Shown in pieces: positions 49,126 to 61,100 of a stretch of 64,000 bases of DNA (its first letter is position 1; every line of letters starts with the position of its first letter). This DNA comes from Colius striatus (taxonomy: Eukaryota > Chordata > Aves > Coliiformes > Coliidae): NCBI RefSeq assembly GCF_028858725.1, contig NC_084761.1, positions 20,924,501-20,988,500 of the forward strand, read 5' to 3'. Both the position numbers and the translations under genes were made by a program. The notes beneath the pieces were generated by a model, which did not search any database, was not told the DNA's origin, and saw only the letters and a list, made by a program, of their open reading frames with translations.

Positions 49126-52100
49126 ATGGGATCTGGTAGTTCTGTAAATGCCAACTACAAGTACTCCCTGCAGAAGTCTGAAAACGGTGAGTCTTTGAAA
49201 AAGAATCTTTTCCTGTCTGCTCCTGCTCGTGCTGTTGGGAGGTTACAGTGGAAGGGTTTCTTTTCTGAGGTACCTGGTTTTCCTCATAGTATTGAAGTGA
49301 GGTTATGTCTTTCAGTATCCTGTGATGAGGACATTCAGCTGTTAGGCAGAAGACTGACATGTTTGAGAAAGTAACAGCCATTTAGACCAGGATTAGATTA
49401 AAATCAGTCAAAACCTGACCAGAAATGAAGCAGCAAAAGCCAACTGAGTTAGAACTAACATCTGATGGACTAACGAATTGCAGACTAAGGTGTGTGTTGT
49501 GTGCTGACAGTGAGATAGATGGTATCACTCTGCTGCTTCTGGGAGACTCCCTGTTAAAAGCCTGGGTGAGTGGCACAGGACTGATAAAGCAGAATTAGTG
49601 AAGCTAAAATAAGTCTGGTTCTAAAGAAGGTAAGGTGGTGTGGCTAAGAAAAGCTGAAAAGCAAAAAGTATGCTTTTTTCTAGTTACACCAGCACAGTGC
49701 TCTTGATCTCTGGTAATAACCTAGACTTGTTTATGGAGCTGTAATGATTTACCTTTATGAGACCCTCTGTATGATACCGTCGATTTTCTGGGTGTGTGCT
49801 TAAGTTTGCTGTGGAACAAAGGGAGTATGAGTGAGAATTTACAACTAAGGAAGTGTAAAAGAAGTGAAGAGATTATATTCTTTGTTGTTGGAATCACTCC
49901 ATCATCAGCATTGGCAGAACAGCAGTATGGAGCAAACTGTTTGCAAGTGCTTTGAAAACAAAAGCAGTGTTTGCATTTAGAAGTCAAGAAAGCAGGGATG
50001 CCAGATGTGATCTGGACTTTTTTGTAATTTTGTTGTTGTTGTTGAAAAACTCCTCCTTTTATTGAAGTAAGCTAGACTTCCCTATTGCCTGTAACACCAG
50101 AGAATCATGGACTTTCCCAGCAAGTTCAGGGCTATTTTATGAGAATGGCTATTTTATAAGAATAATGAAAGTGTAACATAAAACTAGTTACTTATTTGAA
50201 ATGCTAGATGAGTTCTCATACCACATCAACAGTTTCCAATGGCAGTAAAACTCCTTTGAATTTCTTGCATTTGGCTCTCAAAGTCCTTCAGATCTGATTA
50301 TCTGCACATGTGGAGCTGTTGAGGATTTCCCACCCAGGTACAATGTGCCAGGAGAAGTCCTGTCCCTGCCTTGTTCAAGACCCAGAGGCCATTCCTGATG
50401 GAAAGTGTAGCCCTCAGAGCTCTCTTAAACTGGCCGTGCACTTGAGTGAAGGTGATGGGAACCTGAGAGAAGGTGCAGACCTCCTCCTGTATGCTGGTCT
50501 GTGAACTATACTGCTAGCATGAACATGTGTGTGTTCAGTTTGAGTGCTGACACTTTGGAATGCTTTCAGTACCTTATATGATGATGTATGATTCAGTTTA
50601 CTGCTTGGATCCTCATAAAATGTGGATAAATATATATTTAATTATTTTTTTCCCTAATCTAGTGCACACACTGCCAGATGAAACTCACACAGGTAAGCTG
50701 GTAAATTAGAATACCTGGCTTTTTCAGTCACAGTCAATCTCTGTAAAAGCAATGTGAAAAAACAATGGCTTGCCCACCTGCAGCTTAAAATGCTGTGGAT
50801 GGTGGTATATATGTTCACTATGTGCTTAGTAGCGTGTCTTTCGTGGATATTATTTGTTTCAAAAGATCTTGTTTTCATTGGTTTATGGAGAGTCATTACT
50901 ATGAGTTTCTGCTTGGGACTCAGTTGAAATACATCTGACTCTTACTGCAGTAACTGGACATTTATCCATTGTTAAGGGAATGCAAGATATGTAGAAGTTG
51001 TTTATTTTAGAGGGATATTGTGAATATGCTCATGGTTAGAAGCCAACCAAATTACTGTGCAGGGAGTAAGACAGCTAGTGGTGAGTTTGCTGTAAAGGAG
51101 GCTTGAAGAGGTAGCCCCAGGAGCACCAAACTGCAGGAAATAAAGCCAACCTTTAATTTCGTTTTATAGCCCAGCACATCAGTAAGTAAATAACATTTTC
51201 TCAACAAGATGTGGAGCTGAGGCAAAGCATACATAAGTTATTCTTCAATTGAGGCTGACCAAGTCTTACTTGCTTGCCAATGACTTCACTGTGACTCAGT
51301 TCCCCAGGTGCACAACAGTAGCTCTTCCCTTCTTGTGCTCTGCAGCTCCTAGTGTTGTAACAGTAACATGGTTTTATGGAAGAAGATTTGGTGTCTTGTG
51401 TTTCTTGTGACTTCATGTGGCCTCAGTCAAATCTCTGGTTTCCTGAAGTCCAGCACCTAGACTGTAAGATGGACATGAAAATCATCAAGCCAGACAGAAA
51501 GGGAGGAAACTGTCTATTAATACTGCAAACATGTTTGGATCTTTAGACCCTGATAAGTTCTTCTTAGCACTGGTGCTGAGGAGCCAGAAGCAATGGTTAG
51601 AATTGTTTCAGAGGTTTCTGCTCAGGCATGGTCAGATGAACCTCTTGCAGCGTGGTGAAAAGCAGTGTGTGTTTTATTATCCTTAACATTTAGGCATCAG
51701 AACACCTTTCCTGAAAACACTCCTGAAAAAAGAAACATCCCTCTTGAATTGTCAGTGGGGAAAGGAGCAGTGGCAGGGTACAGGAGATTGGCTTTGGTTT
51801 TGTCCCTTAGCTTTCAAGGCAGCCGTCTTGATCCAGCGCTGGTATCGGCGCTATGTCGCTCGGCTGGAAATGCGCCGACGTTGCACCTGGAGAATCTTCC
51901 AATCCATTGAGTATGCCTGCGAGCAGGATCAGATCAAGGTAAGGCACAAGGGAAGGGGTATGTAGGAAAATACCTAGGAGAGTGGTTTCTGTGCCTCAGA
52001 CTCCCTTCTTCCTGGTTGCTGGCTGGTAACACAAGTGTTTCAGTGGCCAGGGGCTGGGTTTGCTGCTCCTTTTTCATAGAATCATAGAATGGTAGGGGTT

Positions 52101-55100
52101 GGAAGGGACCTTTGGAGATCATCCAGTCCAGCCCCCCTGCAGAAGCAGGTTCACCTAGATCAGGTTGCACAGGAACACGTCCAGGCTCTTGAAGACCTCA
52201 AAGGAAGGAGACTCCACACCCTCTCTGGGCAGCCTGTGCCAGGGCTCCCTCACCTGAACAGTGACATAGCTTTTTCTTATGTTTAAATGGAATTTTCTGT
52301 GTTCCAGCTTCATATCATTACCCCTTGTCCTGTTGCTAGCTACCATCAAAAAAAGGGATGTCCCAATCTCCTGGCACCCACTATTAAGATATTTGTAAAT
52401 ATTAATGAGATGCCCCCTCAGTCTTCTCTTTTCTAGACTAAACGGTCTCAGTTCCCAGTTTTTATCCTAGTGGTTTCCTGACTGCTTCTGGCTGATGAAA
52501 CCCTAAGTAATGAGTCATGAAAGAAAGCAGTGAGGACCATTTAACATTGTTTTTCCCAAGTCTGAACACAATAGGCAAGCCTAGTTGGTTTGTTATGCTT
52601 TAATACTCTCCTGTATGGTTGCCTTGCTGTCAGGCGGGGAGAGGGAGGGCTTAGAGGTGTGTACCACCACCCATATGTCTGAAGGTAAAGCTACTTTTTT
52701 TACTTCATCACAAGCTATTCAAAACTAAAACTGGCATAGCATGATTTGTTGTACATGCCAGACAACACGATAAGAGCAGAGATAATACTTCTGGAAATAA
52801 GATCACGTTACATTGCCACTCTGCAGACTTTCATTCCAGGATGAATGATGATGGGCTCTCTCTCTTCTTGTAGCTTCACAATTTCTTCAGTTACCTCATG
52901 GACCACTTCACGCCAAGCAGCAGTAAAGAGAGTAAGCTTCTATGTGCAGTTTGTAGATGTTGCGCCAGGAGCTCAGAAGGTTGCACCCTCCATTGTTTCA
53001 TTGCCCAATGCTGGCACATCAGCATGGTAAAGGGAGCCAAGAGAGTCTCAACAGCAATATCATCAGGAGTTTGGATAGGGAGTGAATTATCTGGAGACCA
53101 TCAGAGCTGTGGAAGAGATGTGAGGCAATTCCTGCTCCTTAGGAGCTGGAAGGGGGGATAAAACCTCAGTATGTTTTGTAAGAGCGGTATTAGAAATCTT
53201 TTTTCCCATGATCCCTGGTAACCAGGGCTTTGCAGAGTCCATTTCTGAAGTAAGAGAATCCATCTTTAGGAAACTGTGCTCTATGGTGTTTATTTATATT
53301 TAATCTCTGAGAGAGGGAGAAGTGCCCTGGGAACTAATACAGTATCTTCCTGAATCTGCACAGAGCATTATGTGTTATTTCTTAGTGCTGGGAACTTGCT
53401 AATGAGTTTAGCTCAGACATCTGATGGTCCTAAGTCAAAAGGAACTATTTGTTTTGCTGACCAGAGCCTGCTGAAGTGCTCCCTCCTTCCTTTCAAACTG
53501 CCCCTCTTTTTCTCACAACTGCCTCACATGTTTTAATCAAAGCCCTGTTGAGGAAGACTTTTTTTCAGTGTCTGTAAAACAGGACAGTAATGTCCTGTTC
53601 CTTGAGTTGGGCTCTGGGCTGTTACAGCAATGAGAATATAATGCATATTTATAGACATTTTGTGCAACACTGAGAATGTGGGTGCAAGCTAAGAAAAAAC
53701 AGCGGCACATAGGAGACAGATCCTTATTCTACAGTTTGCTTTAACTTGTCATTGAAAATAAGATTTCAATTAGGCATGGCAACTGATGTCCAGCTGGCTC
53801 TACCTGAGTTTTGCAGAAACTAGTGTAACTGCCAGCACTGCCTGACACAGGGCACACGGAAACTTGTCCCTGCAGCCTTCTCCCCACTGCTCATTCTGTA
53901 GCAGTGGCAAGCTCAGAGATATCCTCTGCTACTGCCATTGCTTGTGAGCTCTAGCCTAACCAAGCTGCTTTTCTTTAGCACATTATTAGAAAGCTGTATT
54001 GAGACAGCTTAACTGCTTCTTGTCTCTTTTTTTTCTTTGAAAAAAAACCCTAATCAAACTGACCAACCTGCCATCCAGGGGACTTTATCAGTCGCATGTT
54101 CATAAGTGGGGAAAGCTTCAAAGATGCAGAGCTGGAAAAATACTGTGACTACGAATCCATGGTGGTGCCAGACTCCTACACCGGACCCCGTCTCTCCTTC
54201 CCACTCCTTCCTGACCATGCAACTGCCTTGCTGGAAGCTTTCAAACAGAAACAAGTAAGGATCAGATAAGGAACCATGTTCTCCTCCTCTCTGCACAGGA
54301 GTGTAGGACACATAATTTGGTTTCAGACTTTTTAATAAACTAAGCTGACTGAAGTACAGTGAGCTGGCAGGCTGTTGAGCAAAGGGAGACGGAAATGATC
54401 TGGTAGATATTTCCCCTTAACATAGGAACTTTTTTTTTGTTCCTGAAAATGCAGTTCTGACAAAACTGAGAAGTTCTTGTATGTGCCAAGATTAATCTGA
54501 ATTTAATGAAAAAAGGGACCCCCCACCCCGCCTCCCCCCCGCACAACAGTACATATTGAAACATTCAGTCATTTTTATGGCAGTTCCTCAATTTGTAAAA
54601 ATGTACACAATGGCCCAAATGGAAACACTGGATTACAATTACATTTTGTGCCATGCAACTTTGACTCACATTTAAAATATAAAATGTGAGGTTTTTGATG
54701 AGGAAATCCAGTACTGATTCAGCAGCACTGACAAGACAGGTCTTTGTACAATTACAGTGTTCTGCTGCCATCCCTCAGTCAAGGTGCTGAACTGCAAAAT
54801 AAGCCAAAACATCCCTTCTCTAAACAAAATTACTTCTAAACCAAAGAAATCTAGTATCTTGACTAATACAAAACGTCTACAGGCTGGCTTTGAGCAAACA
54901 TGTTTCTACGGGACACATCATGGCCAAGGGCTTGCCCTAAGTTAGATAAGGCTGAGAAAGATCTAGAGAAGCAGCTTCTTACCTGTGGTACTGGGCTGGA
55001 ATTTCTGCTGCTCCCAGAGATGGCATTGCCTGGTGGATATAGCCTTGATCACAAGATGCTAGGGCTTTTGGGTTCTCTTGCCAGCCCTCCCAGTGCTGAG

Positions 55101-58100
55101 GCCAGTCTGTGTTGGGCAAGTGTCTTCTGTTTTGCTGTTTCCCAGCATTTGCTTCATCTTGTTTGCAAAGCCCATAGGTCAGCACTGTCATCCCAGTGAG
55201 AGTTTCTGCCATGCAGGCTATCATGGTGAGTCCTTAGGGCCTCTGCAGACACAACTGTGTCACTGCTCAGAGGTCACTGATTTCCTGCTTTAATCCTTCA
55301 CTTTCTCCTAGTAGCAGCTCCACGCTCGCTATGTCTTAAACCTCCTGCATGAGACCAGGAAGCACCTCAAGCAGTTGCCAAACATCAGCCATGTCTCCAC
55401 CTGCTATAGCGAGGAGGTCACCGTGTGTGGTACGTCTGGGTGGGAGGGCCCTGTGCAGCCTCTGGAGCAGAATGTTCATGTGGAATGGGTGGAAAAGACA
55501 TAAAACAGTAGTGAGAGTGTTGTGCCTCTCTCTGTACGAGTGTGGAACACAAATAACGGTCTGTAATAAAAACGTGTGTTGCATTGAGAGGTAACTGGGG
55601 CTGTCCAAAATATCTGTGTTTGCCCTATGATGCTATATGTGAGCTGCTGTGAAGACTAGTCTGGAGACTGAAAAAGAGCAAGTCTGCATCATGGCCTCAT
55701 TTCTGCTTGGTCTGGAATGGGATAGGGATGTTGAGGGAAGGTAGTTTGTCTACTTGTAGTCTATGTTTGGCTTCCCTGAGATATTTTGGCATACGTCGCT
55801 AACAAACCCTGTCCCTACATGGTAGTGTTCTGCTTGGCATAGCCAGCTGTAGCAGTGGCATTGTTAAGAAGTGCCAGGAGAGGAGGAGGTGTGAATGGAA
55901 AATAATTATATATACATTTGTCTAAGGGAAGAGGAAAGGTGATAATGATGGCCTGTGGCTCTTAAAATTGTTACACATTACAGTGAAGATTTAAAGAGTT
56001 TTTCAACTAGATTCAAATTTGTCTGTATTCTGTCACTCCAGACTTGGAGTCCTTTTACTAACATCTACATAAGGACCGGCCTCAAAACTCAGTCATTTTC
56101 TGTCCTGTTCTGTGGCCTGGGATTATTAAAAAAACAAAGTCCTGGAGCTGTTCTGGTTGAGTCTTCATTAGCATCAGCTTATGCATTTAGATTCAGAATA
56201 CAAACACACCTATGTGTCCTATCACGTAAATTTGAAACAGGCAAAGCTTTTCACCATTACTTTCTTGCTCTGGGACTACTGTTTTAACTTTGAGTTATTT
56301 CTGAGAAATATGTACAGAACACACATCCAGTCAGCTTCTGGAAAAGAAATCTCTTTTTCCACATCCTGTTAAATACAAATTTAGTTGGATTATTATTTTG
56401 TATGCAAAGGTTTCTCCCATGTAATGATCAAAGTCAAATAGTTTCTTGTGCCTTGCTGTGTAATCATAAGAGATAAATGAACAAAGCTCTGAATCAGTCT
56501 TCAGAAGCTGCTGTAGGTTTTCTGCTGTCCTTCTCAGGCTTCAGCTCAAGCTTTTGCACCATGTCCTTTTCCTTTGGGTGTATTGCCTCAATGTAAGGAA
56601 ACTTGCACCTTGTACTTCCCCAAACATTTCAGTGGCTGTTAATTTACAGAAGAGATACTTCATAGAAAGTAATTTATTGTTGTTTTTTTAAGTTTAAGAT
56701 GAACATACAGTGACTTGTCTTTTTGTGCCTGTTAGGAGACTTGCATGGGCAGCTGGATGATTTGTTCCTCATATTTTATAAGGTAGGCACTGTATTTGGA
56801 GGGAGGCTGTATGGCATTGCAAGGGCTATCTATTGCATGGCTCCTGCTGAGGAGAGTTTGCAAAACTGGGCCCTTCATGTGCAGTTCTCCAGGTCAATTT
56901 GACTGGTTTTAAGTGGCTTTACAAAACAGATGCTTATTCTCTGACTTTGAAATCTGATATACATTTGGGAAGTGCCAGTGGACATTTTTGTAAGTGCCAG
57001 CACCAATGGTGACCCTTTCAGACTGCCAGCTTTCACTTTTTGTTGCATTTGCCACCGGGAACATCCAGGATAAAAATAAGAATCAGGATCTATTGTATTG
57101 GGTAACCTGGGGCAGGAGTGAGAGAATGTGCGTGTGGGGAGAAGATCGTGGGCAGGCCTCTCTTCTGTCACCCACCTGTTCCCCTCTTTTACAGAATGGC
57201 CTTCCTTCTCCTTCCAAGTCCTATGTGTTCAATGGGGACTTTGTAGACAGAGGCAAACAGTCCCTTGAGATCCTCATCATCCTCTTTGCCTTCCTCTTGA
57301 TCTACCCCAAAGAGCTTCATCTCAACCGTGGGAACCATGAAGACCATATGGTCAACTTACGGTATGTGTTCTGTGTAGGGCTGGTTGTGCTGTCAGGGGT
57401 GTCACTGTGAAATCCCACTGAACTTTCTTTCTCCTGTTCCTTTAGCTACGGTTTCACCAAAGAAGTAATGCAGAAATACAAGGTAGGCAGATGTTTGTGT
57501 CTCCTTTACCACTGAAACATAGACTTTGAAGGCCATGCTTCATTTTTTCCTTTTTGACCTGTCCTCCTAGGTCCATGGGAAGAAAATCTTGAAGATGATT
57601 CAGAATGTATTTTGCTGGCTGCCCTTGGCTACCCTGATTGATCAGAAAGTCCTCATTATACATGGGGGCATCTCTGACACTACTGACCTGGACATGCTTG
57701 AGAAAATTCAAAGGAACAAAGTAAGTTTTCTTTCTTAGATATTGCGAGAGACAACAGTGTTGCTGATTTGTGGTGAGGAGCTTACTTCTACATGTCAGCT
57801 TGGCTGTTGATGATAATAATCTAAAGGACAGTCTTCCCAGACAAACTGTGTTCAAGTACGGGCTCGGAGTGGATCACTTTGGTTTAATAGTGAGTGTGCA
57901 GAAGGTGTGAAGAAGCATTCTTGGCACCTGGAAAATGTTAAGAATCATAGCCAGGGAACTGGGGGGTAATGGCACAGGTAATAGATGTTGGTGCTGACTG
58001 GAAAAACACAGTGATGAGGAGACTTTGTCCCACAGTTCCTCAGCCTATTTTTCTTCCTAGATTTACAGAAGGATTTTGATATGTCGTTTAAGTTGTCTCT

Positions 58101-61100
58101 GCCTCGGTTTGCAGTTGAGAAATACTTCTTCCCTTCTCCAAATGTCATGACAGGCACTGGTATAGTCGCTAGTCCTTCCCTCATTCTGTCACCTAGTTCA
58201 CATTGCAGATGAAATCCATGTACTCTGCCTTTCATGAAATATCTGAGCAGCATCAAGTCAGCGAGGCTACATCCATAGCCAGGATGGATGTGAGGCCCCT
58301 CTGTAAACCCAGAATGGCACATCTGAAAGGACAGCACTAGTAAACTCCCACAATTAATGAGCATTTAATGGCAGCAAAGGGAATTGAGGCTCAGAGATTT
58401 GGGTCACTTAACAGTCTGCAAAGGGAAGATCTTAAAACTGGAGATGTAGTTTTTCCAAGTGATGTGACCAGCTCTCTTTTCCCTGTTGCTTCTTTCAGTT
58501 TCTTTCTGTATTAAGAGGGAAGAAAAGCAAAGAGTCCAATACAAATGTGGAAATACAGGAAATAAATGGGGAGAGCAAAGTAGAGGCTGACCCAGCAGGG
58601 AAGGAGGCATCTCCCAGTTTATCTCCCCAGCCTCGGTCAGCCCAGGCTCCCAGCATGGCCAACAGACTGGAGTTCTCCAGGTGGGTCCGACAGACAGTGC
58701 AGGAGCAAATTGAGTCGTGCCGGCGGCTGGTGGACATCAGTGAGTCGGAGCCAGAGGAGCTCACCTATTCCAGCATGGTCTCCTTGACTGATCCAGATGG
58801 GCCGTGCTGGACTCAACAGGAGTACTGGAAGCAGGTCAGTAGCCTAAGCGGGGCCCTGAGCTCAGTGGGCCATGGATGCCTCCTGCAGATTTGATCTCTG
58901 CTATGAGGAATCTCAGTACAAAACACCTGGGTGAGTGCACAGACCTCTCTTTCTGCAGGGAGATTTTTGCTGCTTTGTACAGTGGAATATATTTTGCTGC
59001 TTTGTACAGTGCTGAAGTTCCAGTGGGCAGGCTAACAGGCTTTGTGCCGTTTTGTGTCTACTGCTCTGTACCCTGAGACAGCTTGGTGTTCTGATCATTC
59101 AGTGCTAAGTGATCAAGAAAAGCTGTACCATGAGCATGTGATCTCTGCTGCTTGGGAATGTTTTGTTTAAATATCTACACTACAGCCAGCCCATCCTTTG
59201 GCATAATTTGCTAGCAACTGAAGAGCTGTGCATGAGACTGGCACAGGAAAATGTAGGCTGTGTGCTAGACTGCTGTAGCTGCCCTTCTGCTGGTGCCATT
59301 CTCCTACCTTTGAGAGTCAGCCTCTTTAACTAGGCTTTTGGCTTTCGGAGCTCAAGTCTTCTGTCCCAGCATTTGCTCCTAGCACAGGACTCATTCATCA
59401 TACAAACATAACTACTGCTCAGGTACAGAGTAGGGGAACAGCTTTTCTTGATTTACTGCGGGAAGGAGAAATAATAGAAAAGACTGATTGCAGAGCCCAG
59501 TAAATTATCACCTTGGGTACTAAGAGCAGACTGAATTTGTGGTTTTAGCTGGGCTGCACCACGAGCAGATTGCTTGCCAGGTGAGAGCCTGGGAACTTGG
59601 TTTCCTGTTTGTTAGACTGGTCTGTCTGAAACCACCTTCTGTGCACTCTGGAACCATTGTTACTTCACATTACATACATCCCAGCACTGCACAGCTTATC
59701 AGCATAAAGCTATATATTGAGGTCAGGGTTAAGGAGATTAAACTTTAATCCAAAGAGTGGTTACTGAGTCAGAACTTACTTAAATTTCTGGAGGCTGCAG
59801 AATGTCCTGACTGGAGAGCAAAGGAGTTTAATACTGAGCCTGCTCATGGCCTCAGGATCTGCTGTGTGTTCTTGCCCTGGGACCTGTGCTTTGGTATGGA
59901 TGAGGATAGGCAGAACTCTTTGAAATCTTAAGAGGCAGCAAAGGGAAAGCTTGTATCAGACCCAATTTACGGCCACCTTTCTTCCTGCAGGCACTTTGGG
60001 TGTGCCTGTAGCTCCAGACCCACAATATTGTCACCTCGGTGGTGGACCAGTCTGTGACAGTCCTGCAGAGCAGTACGGTGGTTCAGCTTGGATGCAGGAA
60101 ACATCTGTTTCCCTGCACTATGTAACAGCAGCAGTCCAGGGAGGGATTCAGAGAGATTTGCTCAGTAAACTTTGATAGGTACATGATCTGCTGGGTACAC
60201 TTTATTTGGTGAATGTTTCTAATCCTTTCAGATTTTAGACATCCTCTGGAGTGACCCTATGCCTCAGGAGGGCTGCAAAACAAATACAGTGCGAGGTGGT
60301 GGCTGCTACTTTGGGCCTGACGTGACAGGGAAGTTTCTTGATAAGTACAACCTGCAGTTCCTCATTCGTTCCCACGAGTGCAAGCAAGAGGGCTACGAGT
60401 TCTGTCACAACAGGAAGGTTGGTGAGCAGGATGGTGTGATGGATACTTGGGTTTCCATCCTACCAGGGTGGCGTTTCTGTGGTGGCTTATTGGGAGTTCA
60501 AAAGCCTTATTAGGAGTTCCTGAAGTGTGTTCACAGCTGCGGTTTTAGGTCAGGACAGTCTGCAGCCACAAACTCCATCGGGGGCATCTGTTGTGCAGTC
60601 AAAGCGCATCCCTGTGCATGGTAGCCGAGAAACAACCTGAACCCGTCTGTGCCATTGCCCCACTTGATGCAGCTGTTTCTGAAGATGACACCTGAGAGGC
60701 TGCATTACTAAGCTGCTGCAGCCATGCTTTGCTCTCAGAAGATTCAGGGTCACTTCAGTGACTTCCACAGGGGCACTTTTGACTCAGCTTCCTGCAATGG
60801 AGAGTGGAGGTTTGTTGGGAGAGTGGAGAGAAATGGCAGAAGCCAGCGTATGGCCAGACCCATGAGACCAGCATTGCCTTCCAGAAACTCAGACCTGGAA
60901 GGCTTCCAAGGCCAGCTGCCACCTCGCTCTTCCTTTTCCACATAAACCAGTGCTGTTATCACCCGCTGACTCCAGATGGGATGGATAGTTTTGTTTTCAC
61001 TGATACACATATGAGATAGAGAATGTATGAACTGACTGTAAATGCCTTGCTTTTTTTGTGGGTTAGGTGCTGACCATATTTTCAGCCTCAAACTACTACG

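Noticed and set aside
52155-52349. Reverse-transcriptase-like short frames on the - strand (also at 18687-18884)
   Set aside because: They are the C-terminal tail of the CR1 LINE ORF inside truncated copies, not host genes.
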